Shown: positions 53,927 to 63,444, counted from the first letter of the stretch. The stretch is DNA of 64,000 bases from Salegentibacter sp. (GCA_017795085.1 CP051246.1:1-64000), one strand, 5' to 3'. Notes: generated by a model not told the origin, from the letters alone. Numbers and translations: made by a program.

Positions 53927-54208
53927 CATCGATTTAATGTTTTGGAGAATCTAATTTAATTGTAAAATTAATTTTACATTAAAATATTTTATAATTTTAT
54001 AAGTGCGAAATAATAATGTCAATCCGTTGTAAACTAGTTGTAAACTATGGTTTAGGGGAGATATTTATAATGCGTTTTCTAAGATTTATTAGGGTAGATT
54101 TTAGAAGTTTTAAAGTTAATGGACGGGTGGGGCCGTCCATTAATATTTTATATAATGGTCTTATTTTTGTAATGAGTATTTCTATTTCTTTTCTGATACC
54201 CTATTACT
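53927..54208. other. Intergenic region with a strong hairpin
   Basis: A 282-base gap. TTAATGGACGG (54116-54126) and CCGTCCATTAA (54133-54143) form a perfect 11-bp hairpin with loop GTGGGG, 65 bases before the DUF4230 gene. It may be a late terminator of the GSCFA transcript or a leader structure. A short open frame at 54016-54273 overlaps DUF4230 and is not convincing. Confidence 0.5.
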
Positions 54209-54823
54209 ATGAAAAATTTTTTGATTGGTGCCCTGTTTGTTTTGCTTATGGTTTTTGGTGTGCGTTATTGTGAAAATCAAAATAATAATCGCAATCAATT
54301 GGAAGCCGATACTTCTTTAATTCAGGAACAGATTAAGAATGTTGGAAAATTGGTAGTTACAGAAGGGACTTTCTCACAAGTGTATTCTTATAAAGATTCC
54401 CGAAAATTTTATATCGATATTTTTTCAGCCCGAAAAAAAGCTTTGATTGTAGTGAATGCCAAAGCTACCATAGCCTATGATTTGAGTGAACTTAAAATCG
54501 AAATCGATGAAGAAAATAAGATTGTTAGGATCGTAGCTATTCCGAAGGAGGAAATCAATATCAATCCTGAAATTAAATATTATGATGTTACCCAGGATTA
54601 CTTAAATCAGTTTAAGGCCGATGACCACAATAAAATTCGCCATCGTATTGAGCGTAGTATGCGTGAAAAGGTGGAGGCCTCTACTTTAAAATCAAATGCA
54701 AAAAATCGTTTGGTAAGTGAATTGCAAAAACTCTACATTTTAACCAGCTCAATGGGTTGGACGTTGGAATACAACCAGCAAAAATTTGATTCGGCAGAAT
54801 CTTTGGAAATGATAAAAGGGTAA
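54209..54823 (+). CDS. DUF4230 domain protein
   Basis: A 204-residue protein with one N-terminal hydrophobic segment (about 4-20, a signal anchor), then a DUF4230 domain (GKLVVTEGTFSQVYSYKDS, KKALIVVNAKATIAYDLSELKIEIDEE, NKIVRIVAIPKEEININPEI). The C-terminal part is helical. The function is unknown. It is probably exposed to the periplasm. It follows the hairpin at 54116. Confidence 0.85.
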   Translation: MKNFLIGALFVLLMVFGVRYCENQNNNRNQLEADTSLIQEQIKNVGKLVVTEGTFSQVYSYKDSRKFYIDIFSARKKALIVVNAKATIAYDLSELKIEIDEENKIVRIVAIPKEEININPEIKYYDVTQDYLNQFKADDHNKIRHRIERSMREKVEASTLKSNAKNRLVSELQKLYILTSSMGWTLEYNQQKFDSAESLEMIKG

Positions 54824-54986
54824 TTAAAAAATGTATGTGTTATATTGAATAACATATAATGAGATTTGTTTTCTTAGCAAATAGGTGTAAGGTTGATTTC
54901 TTAAATTTTGTTTGAAAGCATATTATTTCCTGCGGTTTTGCGACAGAGAGAAAAAGCCGACAATCTGCATTGTATTTCTTTGTGAA

Positions 54987-56732
54987 TTAGGGAGCTTTTA
55001 CAAGTTCAAGGCCATCATCAATGAGTTGTGCAGCTTCAGGGCGTTTTTTCTTTACTTCTTTTAAGTTTTCAAGGGTTTCATTAGCCAGTTTTTTATCTTT
55101 TCCCACAGTAAGCTCATAAATTTCTATGGAAAGCAGCCAGTCTTTTGGGTGGTGTTTTTTTAATAAATCCATTACCGCCTGTAAAGAAAATTTAGTGCTT
55201 TTACCTTCCCTGATATTTCTAACTGAAGCGTATAATGATTCCAATTCTTTACGTTCGGCGGTTTTTTTGCTTTTAATTGTAGTACTGGAAGTATTGTGGG
55301 TTATTAAATCAAAAGATTCCGGATCGGCGGGCCCTGCAAATGCTGAAATAATCTCTTTTCCTACCGCCATATCGTATCTTCCCCATTCGGGTTTAAATAA
55401 AACTTCATCATTATAGGTAAGCGTACAATTTTTAAAACTGATCAGGATAATTTTTCCCTGAAGATTACGTGTTCCGGTAATAATTTCCCCGGAAACTTTA
55501 ACTTCCCCTTCAAATTCCAGATTTATGGTTTTACCTTCATAAATGTCATAAGCTTTTAAATCCCGTGGACTCATATCTTCAATGGCCAGGTTAATACCTT
55601 TTAATTTTCCAATAGGGGAGCCAAAACCTTTGGGATGAGTGTTCACCCCATGGCCCACCAATTCTTTATCTCGATAGGCAAGTGAGGTTTCTCCCTTAGT
55701 TTGAAAATAAATAGGATTATTTTCAAAATCGATTACCCTGGAGAAATCTCCTGAGATTTGTAATCCGGTACTCAACTCAATTGTACCCAGATTTTTGGAA
55801 TCTATCAGTTTATTTAAGCCCTCTAAGCCGCCTTTTCGCAAGGCCATTTTATTGGCGAATTCTTCTAAAACCAGACTTAAATGGGCAAAATCAGGGGCCA
55901 CATAAAGTTGTGGTTGTGGTTTGGTAATATCGAAGTCTTGCGTACAGGCTTCAAGAGTGTAAGGTAGTTTTTTGACTTTATTGGTCATACACCATTTACT
56001 TTCTCCGATAGAAGAAAGCAGGCCGGCCCCGTAGATTTTGGGGTTTTCGGGAGTGTCAATCAGTCCGTATTCTACCGTCCACCAGTGTAGGTTCCTTATT
56101 TGAGCCATTTCACTGGGTCTTCCCATATTATTTTGTAAGAAATCTACGCGTTGCTGAGCTTTATCAATTTCTTCTTGCGGAGTGTCTTCCGCTTCTTTAA
56201 TAATAGATAAATGCCTGATGGCTTCGTACATCTCATAGTCTCGGGAACTGGAAATGGCTTTGCAACCAATTTCCCCAAAACGCCTTAAATATTCTGCATA
56301 TTCAGGATTGGCTATTATAGGTGCATGACCGGCCCCTTCGTGAATAATATCGGGGGCGGGAGTGTATTCAATATGTTCTAACTGGCGAATATCACTGGCT
56401 ATTACCAACACATTGTATGCCTGGAATTCCATAAAAGCGGCGGGAGGGATAAAGCCATCAACCGCAACGGCTGCCCAACCAATTTCTTTTAAAATACGGT
56501 TCATTCCGTACATATTTGGTATATTTTCTATGGATATACCGGTTTTCTTAAGTCCTTCCAGATAGGAATCATGAGCCACCTTACTAAGGTAATCTACATT
56601 TTTACGCATTACGTAGCGCCAAACCGCCTGGTTAATTGAAGTATATTCTTCATAATTTTGCGGTTTGATATATTGCTGAAGATGCGCCGGTAAACGCTTT
56701 AAAATTTCATTAGATTCAATTTTATTAAGCAT
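54987..56732 (-). CDS. Aromatic amino acid hydroxylase, long Bacteroidota form (phenylalanine 4-monooxygenase-like)
   Basis: A 581-residue protein from ATG 56732 (MLNKIESNEILKRLP); an upstream in-frame ATG at 56795 lies within the promoter region. Residues about 15-330 match bacterial phenylalanine hydroxylase. The iron-binding pair is in IIHEGAGHAP (two His) and the glutamate is probably in WWTVEYGL. The C-terminal 250 residues are an extension seen in Bacteroidota members. It needs O2, Fe(II) and a pterin, and turns phenylalanine into tyrosine. Pterin-pathway partners are not adjacent. Confidence 0.9.
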   Translation of the reverse strand: MLNKIESNEILKRLPAHLQQYIKPQNYEEYTSINQAVWRYVMRKNVDYLSKVAHDSYLEGLKKTGISIENIPNMYGMNRILKEIGWAAVAVDGFIPPAAFMEFQAYNVLVIASDIRQLEHIEYTPAPDIIHEGAGHAPIIANPEYAEYLRRFGEIGCKAISSSRDYEMYEAIRHLSIIKEAEDTPQEEIDKAQQRVDFLQNNMGRPSEMAQIRNLHWWTVEYGLIDTPENPKIYGAGLLSSIGESKWCMTNKVKKLPYTLEACTQDFDITKPQPQLYVAPDFAHLSLVLEEFANKMALRKGGLEGLNKLIDSKNLGTIELSTGLQISGDFSRVIDFENNPIYFQTKGETSLAYRDKELVGHGVNTHPKGFGSPIGKLKGINLAIEDMSPRDLKAYDIYEGKTINLEFEGEVKVSGEIITGTRNLQGKIILISFKNCTLTYNDEVLFKPEWGRYDMAVGKEIISAFAGPADPESFDLITHNTSSTTIKSKKTAERKELESLYASVRNIREGKSTKFSLQAVMDLLKKHHPKDWLLSIEIYELTVGKDKKLANETLENLKEVKKKRPEAAQLIDDGLELVKAP

Positions 56733-56792
56733 TGTGTGTGGTTTGAATCCCATTAAATGGGTTTTGTACCCTGATGTTTGCCTTGAGTTTAT

Positions 56793-56854
56793 CAAAGCTA
56801 AAGTCTGTTTTAAATACCTTTTAGGCTTTCTTCAGGCTAGTTGATTAAAATCAT
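56793..56854 (-). promoter_or_regulatory. Promoter and FNR/CRP-like site upstream of the hydroxylase gene
   Basis: On the minus strand TAGCTTTG (56800-56793) matches TAnnTTTG exactly. Further upstream TTGATTAAAATCAT (plus strand 56841-56854) contains the TGAT-N4-ATCA core, centred about 47.5 bases from the -7 element, so near -60. This spacing fits class I activation by CRP/FNR proteins, but the sequence is AT-rich and may be chance. Confidence 0.35.
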
Positions 56855-56913
56855 TTTAAAAATACAAAAACCTAATTAATTTACGAAATATTTAATTAAA
56901 TAGCTGTAAAAAT

Positions 56914-56942
56914 AAAAATACCCCTGTTTTTAGGGGTATTTT
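56914..56942 (-). terminator. Terminator after the DUF4136 gene
   Basis: AATACCCCT and AGGGGTATT form a 9-bp stem with loop GTTTTT (plus-strand reading), with T runs following on the minus strand. It lies between the DUF4136 and hydroxylase genes. Confidence 0.8.
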
Positions 56943-56963
56943 AAGTTGGAATTTCTCTTTTTC

Positions 56964-57506
56964 TTATCGTTCGTTACCCGGAGGATATTTTTCCAGGATT
57001 TTCTGAACAATTTCGTTAATGCGTTCTTGTTTTTTATTTACGTCTTTAGCAAGGGCAGCGGTACCCATACCCTGCCAAACCAATTCTTTATCTTTTGCAT
57101 CAATAAGGTCTAGATAAAGTGTGCCTTCACTAGTACGGTTCACGGTGTTATAGCCGCTGCCCCAATACCAGGGATGCCAACCCCATCCGTATCCCCAGCC
57201 CATCATATTGTTCTGGTAGATGTTAATATTTTCATTGGTTTTCGTGAAAATACTTACCAGTAAATCGGGATTATCTGATTTTGTAAATCCTTTAGCTTCC
57301 ATTTCAGATTCAATTGCCCGCAAGATTCGTTTTTTATCTAAGTCAGATATTTCAGCTTTATCGATTCCCGGCTTGAAAAATGCATAAGACTGATACTGGT
57401 TAAAATTAATTTCACGATCATAATCGGAAGCAACCTGTACACTACTACAGGAGGTGACCAATACTGCAAGGAGAAGCAAAACCGGTGTAATTTTTAGGAC
57501 TTTCAT
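56964..57506 (-). CDS. DUF4136 lipoprotein
   Basis: A 180-residue lipoprotein from ATG 57506 (lipobox LVTSC); the frame is open further upstream but that would spoil the signal. The DUF4136 domain begins VASDYDREINFNQYQSYAFF, which is characteristic, and includes KKRILRAIESEMEAKGF. A Trp/Tyr/Gly-rich patch (MMGWGYGWGWHPWYWGSG) sits in the middle. The function is unknown; it is probably in the outer membrane. It begins 20 bases after hutU ends and shares its strand, so the two may be co-transcribed. Confidence 0.85.
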   Translation of the reverse strand: MKVLKITPVLLLLAVLVTSCSSVQVASDYDREINFNQYQSYAFFKPGIDKAEISDLDKKRILRAIESEMEAKGFTKSDNPDLLVSIFTKTNENINIYQNNMMGWGYGWGWHPWYWGSGYNTVNRTSEGTLYLDLIDAKDKELVWQGMGTAALAKDVNKKQERINEIVQKILEKYPPGNER

Positions 57507-57525
57507 AGGTGTTAATTTTAAATGG

Positions 57526-59544
57526 TTAATCGAAAAGCCCGGCATCTACTTTATTCGGGATGGTGATTTGTAAACGGGGCTCTTGTTTCATAGCTCGTTT
57601 TGCAGTAAAAACAGCCGGTTCATTTCCGGCCCAGTTTCTACGGGCAATCCCGTTATTTACATCCCAGAAAAGCATAGATTTTAAGCGCTCTTCCGACGCT
57701 TTATTACCTTCAAGAATCATACCAAATCCACCGTTAATTACTTCGCCCCAGCCAACACCTCCACCGTTATGAATACTCACCCAGGTGGCTCCGCGAAAGC
57801 TGTCGCCAATTACATTTTGGATAGCCATATCGGCTGTGAATTGTGAGCCGTCGTAAACATTTGAAGTTTCTCTATAGGGAGAATCAGTACCTGAAACGTC
57901 GTGATGGTCACGCCCTAAAATTATCGGAGCGATATCTCCCCGGGCAATAGCATCGTTAAAAGCTCTGGCGATAGCAATTCGCCCTTCGGCATCAGCATAA
58001 AGGATTCGTGCCTGTGATCCAACTACCAGCTTATTGGCTCCGGCTTCTTTAATCCATTTAATATTATCGGCCAGTTGTTGCTGAATTTCTTGTGGAGCCT
58101 CAGCTTTCAATTGTTCTAAAACCTTAACGGCAATCTCATCGGTTTTATGTAAATCTGCGGGGTTTCCACTTGAACACACCCAACGGAACGGCCCGAAACC
58201 ATAATCAAAACACATGGGACCCATAATATCCTGAACGTAGCTTGGGTAAAAAAGGCTTTCAGTTCCTTTTTCAGGCAAAGGTAAACTGGTAAAATCATTG
58301 TTTTTATCTTTGTAAACTGCTGCACCGGCACGGGCAGCTTCAAGTAAAAAAGCATTGCCGTAATCAAAAAAATAAGTACCTTTTTTTGAATGTTCGTTTA
58401 TAGCTTTTACTTGGCGCCTTAGACTTTTCCTTACCTTCTCCTTAAATTTTTCCGGATTATTGGCCATCATTTCTTTGGCTTCTTCAAGGCTTAAACCTGC
58501 TGGATAATACCCACCAGCCCAAGGATTGTGTAAAGAGGTTTGATCGCTGCCAATATCAATTTTTATATTGTTTTCAGCAAAATATTCCCATACTTCAACT
58601 ACATTTCCTTTAAAAGCAATAGAAATAGTTTCTTTTTCTGTTTTAGCGTTATTAACACGGATGGCCAGTTCTTCCAAATTTTCAATTACTTCATCTACCC
58701 AGCCTTGAGAATGTCTGGTTTCTATGGCTTTTGGATTAACTTCGGCACAAACGGTGATGCAGCCCGCAATATTACCCGCTTTCGGCTGTGCACCACTCAT
58801 TCCACCCAGGCCTGAAGTAACAAATAAAGCACCTTCCGGAGCTTTATTGATTTTTCTTAGTGCATTCATTACGGTAATGGTAGTGCCGTGAACAATGCCC
58901 TGTGGACCGATATACATATAACTTCCGGCAGTCATTTGCCCGTACTGGGTCACGCCCAGTGCATTAAATTTTTCCCAATCGTCAGGTTTGGAATAATTGG
59001 GAATCATCATCCCGTTGGTCACTACCACCCGCGGCGCTTTTTTATGTGAGGGGAAGAGTCCCATGGGATGCCCGCTATACATTACCAGCGTTTGCTTATC
59101 ATCCATTTTAGCCAGGTATTGCATAGTGAGAAGATATTGTGCCCAATTTTGAAAAACCGCCCCGTTACCTCCATAAGTTATCAATTCGTCGGGATGTTGG
59201 GCAACTTTCGGGTCTAAATTGTTTTGAATCATTAGCATAATGCCTTTGGCTTGCCAGCTTTTTCCCGGATATTCTTCAATTGGCCTTGCGTAAATATTAT
59301 AATCGGGTTTGAAGCGGTACATATAAATTCGGCCAAAATCTTCCAGTTCTTTTTTAAATTCGGGTAAAAGCTTAGTGTGATGTTCGGTTTTAAAATAGCG
59401 AAGGGCATTTTTTAACGCGAGTTTTTTCTCATCGGAATTTAATATTTGCTTTCTGCGAGGGGCGTGATTTATTTCCGGATTAAAGTTTTTAGGTCTCGGA
59501 AGGTTTTCGGGGATGCCCTGAAGTATTTGTTCCTGAAAAGTCAT
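57526..59544 (-). CDS. hutU: Urocanate hydratase
   Basis: A 672-residue urocanase from ATG 59544 (MTFQEQILQGIPENLP). It converts urocanate to imidazolone propionate in histidine breakdown, using tightly bound NAD+. Motifs seen are TYGGNGAVFQNW, MYSGHPMGLFPS, SGLGGMSGAQPKA (NAD binding) and DYGFGPFRWVC with the conserved Cys. It is the long form typical of Bacteroidota. No hutH, hutI or hutG genes are in the window, so the rest of the pathway must be elsewhere or absent. Confidence 0.95.
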   Translation of the reverse strand: MTFQEQILQGIPENLPRPKNFNPEINHAPRRKQILNSDEKKLALKNALRYFKTEHHTKLLPEFKKELEDFGRIYMYRFKPDYNIYARPIEEYPGKSWQAKGIMLMIQNNLDPKVAQHPDELITYGGNGAVFQNWAQYLLTMQYLAKMDDKQTLVMYSGHPMGLFPSHKKAPRVVVTNGMMIPNYSKPDDWEKFNALGVTQYGQMTAGSYMYIGPQGIVHGTTITVMNALRKINKAPEGALFVTSGLGGMSGAQPKAGNIAGCITVCAEVNPKAIETRHSQGWVDEVIENLEELAIRVNNAKTEKETISIAFKGNVVEVWEYFAENNIKIDIGSDQTSLHNPWAGGYYPAGLSLEEAKEMMANNPEKFKEKVRKSLRRQVKAINEHSKKGTYFFDYGNAFLLEAARAGAAVYKDKNNDFTSLPLPEKGTESLFYPSYVQDIMGPMCFDYGFGPFRWVCSSGNPADLHKTDEIAVKVLEQLKAEAPQEIQQQLADNIKWIKEAGANKLVVGSQARILYADAEGRIAIARAFNDAIARGDIAPIILGRDHHDVSGTDSPYRETSNVYDGSQFTADMAIQNVIGDSFRGATWVSIHNGGGVGWGEVINGGFGMILEGNKASEERLKSMLFWDVNNGIARRNWAGNEPAVFTAKRAMKQEPRLQITIPNKVDAGLFD

Positions 59545-59653
59545 AAGCTTTACTTTTGATTCAATATTAATAAGAAATGTCAATAAAAAGAATTCTTATT
59601 AGTGAAAATTCAATTTAATGTTTTGAATCTTTTTTATTTTGAGAAAACCTTAA

Positions 59654-59830
59654 TTATTTTTTGTCTACGCGACCGGTTTTTTTATTGAAACCATAAGGGC
59701 AATGCCGGCAACCGCTTTGGCAACAATAACCACGTTTTAAATGGTATTTTTCTGTAAAACAACGATAACCTTCGGGAGTAAGGTAGTAATCGCCTTCTTC
59801 CAACGGAATTCTTTTTTGAAACGAACTCAT
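59654..59830 (-). CDS. DUF5522 small cysteine-rich protein
   Basis: A 58-residue protein read on the minus strand from ATG 59830 to TAA at 59654. It reads MSSFQKRIPLEEGDYYLTPE at the N terminus, then EGYRCFTEKYHLKRGYCC and SGCRHCPYGF. The four clustered Cys plus His suggest a metal site, and the TEKYHLKRGYCC-CRHCPYG pattern is the DUF5522 signature. The function is unknown. It is divergent from the next gene (33 bases apart). Confidence 0.85.
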   Translation of the reverse strand: MSSFQKRIPLEEGDYYLTPEGYRCFTEKYHLKRGYCCQSGCRHCPYGFNKKTGRVDKK

Positions 59831-59862
59831 ATTGCAAATTTACAATTTCTTATCTTCATCAC

Positions 59863-60189
59863 GTGATTTTGATCGTAAACAAATACTTGCTCGGGAAGCG
59901 CTTTTCAGGTGTTTGCCTTTGGCCTTTTGTGGTTGTTAAAAACAAAACCCTGAGAGATGATGAATATTTTATTAACCACGAGAAAATTCACTTGAGACAG
60001 CAATTAGAAATGCTTGTGTTGCCTTTTTTTATTTGGTATTTCGTAGAATATCTATTGCGCCTGTTACAATACCGCAATAGATTTTTGGCGTATAAAAATA
60101 TTAGTTTTGAGCGGGAAGCCTATAGCCAGGAAATAAAACAGGATTATTTAAAAGAACGGAAATTCTGGGGTTTTCTCCGTTTTTTATAA
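59863..60189 (+). CDS. Small membrane-associated protein with an HExxH motif
   Basis: A 108-residue protein with a GTG start. It contains NHEKIHLRQQLE, a perfect HExxH zinc-metallopeptidase motif, flanked by a hydrophobic segment (about 49-65, LVLPFFIWYFVEYLLRLL). A possible third ligand Glu lies in FEREAYSQE. I know it only as a conserved Bacteroidota hypothetical protein. Small M48/M56-like fragments have this arrangement. It is followed by a PLP-enzyme gene 26 bases downstream. Confidence 0.75.
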   Translation: MILIVNKYLLGKRFSGVCLWPFVVVKNKTLRDDEYFINHEKIHLRQQLEMLVLPFFIWYFVEYLLRLLQYRNRFLAYKNISFEREAYSQEIKQDYLKERKFWGFLRFL

Positions 60190-60214
60190 GCTAGGATTAT
60201 GCGACCTTTGCCCT

Positions 60215-61159
60215 ATGGAGGAATTTCTCGCTTTTAAATCATCGCCCAATCAATTTATCATCGAATTTCCGGGGAGAACCCGGCTTTATCTGAAGCGTGA
60301 AGATTTACTTCACCCTGAAGTTTCGGGAAATAAATTCCGAAAACTTAAATACAACCTGAAAGAAGCTTTTCAGCAAAACAAAGATAGCCTGCTTACTTTT
60401 GGAGGGGCGTATTCCAATCATATTGCTGCCACGGCTGCTGCGGGTAAAATTTCAGGTATAAAAACCATTGGTGTAATTCGGGGGGAAGAATTAGGTGTAA
60501 ACTTTGAAAAAAACCTTTTAGGGAATCCCACTTTAAAGTTTGCCCACTCCTGCGGAATGAGATTTCTTTTTATTAGCCGAAGTGATTTTCGTGAAAAAGC
60601 CACTCCCGATTTTCAGCAAAAATTAAAAGAAAAATTTGGTGATTATTATATGTTACCGGAAGGAGGTACCAACGCGCTGGCGGTAAAAGGCTGTGCAGAA
60701 ATTTTAGATGAGGATGATAAAGATTTTGATTTTATAGCCTGTGCGGCAGGAACCGGCGGAACTATGGCAGGCTTGTTAAATACTTCAGGGAAACACCAAA
60801 AAATTCTTGGATTTCCAGCTTTAAAAGGAGATTTCCTGGAAACCGAAGTTCAAAAGTTCAGTCTTCGAAAAAACTATCAATTTATACTAAACTATCATTT
60901 TGGCGGTTATGCTAAAGTAGATTCGGAATTGATAAATTTTATTAATAAATTCCAAAAAAACTATCAAATTCAGTTAGACCCGATATATACGGGAAAACTT
61001 GTTTTTGGTATTTTTGACCTTGTAAAAAAAGGCTTTTTTGCTCCCGGAACTTCCATACTGGCTATTCATACCGGTGGATTACAGGGAATTGCAGGGATAA
61101 ATAAGCGCTTAAAACAGAAAAAATTACCTCAAATTCGGAATTTGGAGCCAGGTCAATAA
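60215..61159 (+). CDS. PLP-dependent 1-aminocyclopropane-1-carboxylate deaminase / D-cysteine desulfhydrase family protein
   Basis: A 314-residue fold-type II PLP enzyme. The PLP lysine is K40 in SGNKFRKLKYNL. FGGAYSNHIAATAAAG holds the substrate carboxylate, and the glycine-rich CAAGTGGTMAGLL loop binds PLP phosphate. In most genomes such proteins act as D-cysteine desulfhydrases rather than ACC deaminases; the substrate cannot be settled here. It is cytosolic and probably co-transcribed with the preceding small protein. Confidence 0.88.
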   Translation: MEEFLAFKSSPNQFIIEFPGRTRLYLKREDLLHPEVSGNKFRKLKYNLKEAFQQNKDSLLTFGGAYSNHIAATAAAGKISGIKTIGVIRGEELGVNFEKNLLGNPTLKFAHSCGMRFLFISRSDFREKATPDFQQKLKEKFGDYYMLPEGGTNALAVKGCAEILDEDDKDFDFIACAAGTGGTMAGLLNTSGKHQKILGFPALKGDFLETEVQKFSLRKNYQFILNYHFGGYAKVDSELINFINKFQKNYQIQLDPIYTGKLVFGIFDLVKKGFFAPGTSILAIHTGGLQGIAGINKRLKQKKLPQIRNLEPGQ

Positions 61160-61243
61160 ACTAAGTGCCAGAGAATATTTATGATTTTGAAGACAACCCA
61201 TGATAGTGATAAGCCCTTAAAGAGGGGATTAACTTACAAACAG

Positions 61244-62068
61244 ATGAAACTTAATCGGTTTTTGGTACTGGTTTTTATCGGTTTAATGCTGGTCTCTTGT
61301 GGCGGAAAGAAAAAAGTAGTGACTACCAAAAAAGAAAGTGAACATAGCGGAATTACAGCGCCCCATCGCGATGCTAAAAAAAATGGGAATAAAGCAGAAC
61401 CGGAAAATCGAAAACCCAATTCGAGGTATTATGGTGTAGAAGAATATATAGCTGAATTTGCCCCGATCGCACAAGAAGAAATGCGTTTATATGATATTCC
61501 GGCCAGTATTACTTTGGCGCAGGGAATTTTAGAGTCGGGCGCCGGAATGGCTAATCTGTCGCAACGGGCCAATAATCATTTTGGGATTAAATGCCACGAT
61601 TGGAAAGGCCCAAAAGCTTATCATGATGATGACCGGCGGGGTGAATGCTTTAGGAAATATAAAGATGCAAAATATTCTTACCGTGATCATTCGTTGTTTT
61701 TAAGTGAGCGAAGCAGGTATGCTTCTTTATTCGATTTAAGCAAAGACGATTACAAAGGCTGGGCAAAAGGCTTGCGAAAGGCCGGTTACGCTACCGATAG
61801 AAAATATCCCGATAAACTTATAGGGATAATCGAACGCTATGAGTTGTATAAATACGATGCAGATGTGTTAAAACGGCCTTCGCCAACATATACGAGAAAC
61901 CCAGAGCCTTCAGAATTAAAATATCAGGTAGAGCAAGGAGATACGTTATATAGCATCGCTAAAAAGTATAATATAAGCGTTGAAGATTTACAACGTTATA
62001 ACGATTTGCAAGACTCAAATTTGTCTATCGGGCAGATTTTATATATAATTTCTCCTTCAGAATATTAA
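61244..62068 (+). CDS. Glucosaminidase-domain lipoprotein with LysM
   Basis: A 274-residue lipoprotein from ATG 61244 (lipobox LVSC); an upstream ATG at 61181 gives no signal. The middle is a FlgJ/Bax-type N-acetylglucosaminidase domain (about 60-205) with ITLAQGILESGAGMANLSQ carrying the catalytic Glu, and NNHFGIKCHDW. A C-terminal LysM domain (YQVEQGDTLYSIAKKYNISVEDLQRYN) binds peptidoglycan. It should cut glycan strands in the periplasm. Confidence 0.92.
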   Translation: MKLNRFLVLVFIGLMLVSCGGKKKVVTTKKESEHSGITAPHRDAKKNGNKAEPENRKPNSRYYGVEEYIAEFAPIAQEEMRLYDIPASITLAQGILESGAGMANLSQRANNHFGIKCHDWKGPKAYHDDDRRGECFRKYKDAKYSYRDHSLFLSERSRYASLFDLSKDDYKGWAKGLRKAGYATDRKYPDKLIGIIERYELYKYDADVLKRPSPTYTRNPEPSELKYQVEQGDTLYSIAKKYNISVEDLQRYNDLQDSNLSIGQILYIISPSEY

Positions 62069-62110
62069 AAATTCCTGTTGAAAGAGGGAAATCAATAAAA
62101 TAAATAAGTT

Positions 62111-63400
62111 ATGATTTATAAACGCAGCAGCGAGCTATTCGCTTCAGCAAAAAAAGTAATTCCCGGCGGGGTAAATTCACCGGTACGAGCATTTAAAGCG
62201 GTTGGTGGCGACCCGGTTTTTGTAAAAAAAGCCGAAGGTGCTTATATGTATGATGAAGATGGTAACAAACTTATAGATTATATAAATTCCTGGGGGCCGC
62301 TCATTTTGGGGCATGCCCATAAACCTGTAGTAGATGCCGTGATTGAAAAGGCCAAAAACGGTACCTCTTTTGGGACGCCTACTGAAATTGAAACCAAAAT
62401 TGCCGAACTGGCGGTGAAAATGGTACCCAATATTGATAAAATCCGATTTGTCAATTCAGGAACTGAGGCTACAATGAGTGCGGTACGACTGGCCCGCGGA
62501 TATACAGGAAAGGAGAAAATTATAAAATTTGCCGGGTGTTATCATGGCCATAGTGATGCTTTTTTAATTCAGGCAGGAAGTGGGGCGGTAACTTTTGGTA
62601 CCCCAAATAGTCCTGGTGTTACGCAGGGCACTGCAAAAGATACTTTACTGGCAAAATATAATGATATTGAGAATGTCCGTAGACTAATAGAGGCTAATAA
62701 AGGTGAAATTGCCTGTCTTATTATTGAGCCGGTACCCGGAAATATGGGGTGTATTCCTCCAAAAGAAGATTTCTTAGAAGGTTTGCGAGAGCTTTGTGAT
62801 CAACACGGGGTTCTTTTGGTTTTTGATGAGGTAATGAGTGGTTTTCGCCTGGCTGCCGGAGGGGTGCAGGAACGATTGGGTGTAAATGCCGATATTGTTT
62901 GCTTCGGAAAAGTTATTGGCGGTGGATTGCCTGTGGGAGCTTTTGCTGCTCGCGACGAGATTATGGATTATCTCGCTCCGGTTGGGCCGGTTTATCAGGC
63001 GGGAACCTTAAGTGGAAATCCCCTGGCTATGGCAGCTGGTCTGGCAATGCTTACTGAATTGAATGAAAATCGGGATATCTTTAAAAGTATCGATAAGAAG
63101 ACAGAATATCTTCATAAAGGGATTGAAAATGCTTTGAAATCGAATAAAGTAGCACACACGATAAACCGTCTGGGTTCCATGATATCAGTGCATTTCTCAG
63201 AAAAACCGGTGATTGATTTTGAGACTGCTGCTGAAGCTGCTTCCAATGGGGTTTTTAATAAATTTTTCCATGGATTGTTGGAAAATGGGATTTATATTGC
63301 CCCCAGTGCTTTTGAAACCTGGTTTATTAGTGAGGCATTGAGCTATGAAGATATAGATGCCACTATTGAAGCGGTTGATAAAGTTGCAAAAATATTATGA
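62111..63400 (+). CDS. hemL: Glutamate-1-semialdehyde 2,1-aminomutase
   Basis: A 429-residue class III PLP aminotransferase making 5-aminolevulinate for haem. It has the [17 protein letters not shown] and [10 protein letters not shown] motifs, [15 protein letters not shown], and the PLP lysine in [14 protein letters not shown]. It is the C5-pathway enzyme; hemA is not in the window. A hairpin with an 11-bp stem follows the gene. Confidence 0.96.
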   Translation: MIYKRSSELFASAKKVIPGGVNSPVRAFKAVGGDPVFVKKAEGAYMYDEDGNKLIDYINSWGPLILGHAHKPVVDAVIEKAKNGTSFGTPTEIETKIAELAVKMVPNIDKIRFVNSGTEATMSAVRLARGYTGKEKIIKFAGCYHGHSDAFLIQAGSGAVTFGTPNSPGVTQGTAKDTLLAKYNDIENVRRLIEANKGEIACLIIEPVPGNMGCIPPKEDFLEGLRELCDQHGVLLVFDEVMSGFRLAAGGVQERLGVNADIVCFGKVIGGGLPVGAFAARDEIMDYLAPVGPVYQAGTLSGNPLAMAAGLAMLTELNENRDIFKSIDKKTEYLHKGIENALKSNKVAHTINRLGSMISVHFSEKPVIDFETAAEAASNGVFNKFFHGLLENGIYIAPSAFETWFISEALSYEDIDATIEAVDKVAKIL

Positions 63401-63411
63401 GTTTGATTCAT

Positions 63412-63444
63412 AACTCTTGAAGGGTTCAAAGCTCTTCAAGAGTT
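63412..63444. terminator. Bidirectional terminator between hemL and the GH3 gene
   Basis: AACTCTTGAAG (63412-63422) and CTTCAAGAGTT (63434-63444) form a perfect 11-bp stem. The last two bases overlap the stop of the convergent GH3 gene. T runs are weak on both strands. Confidence 0.65.

Noticed and set aside
54016..54273. 85-codon open frame before DUF4230
   Set aside because: It runs through the GC-rich hairpin, overlaps the DUF4230 gene in another frame and resembles no family.
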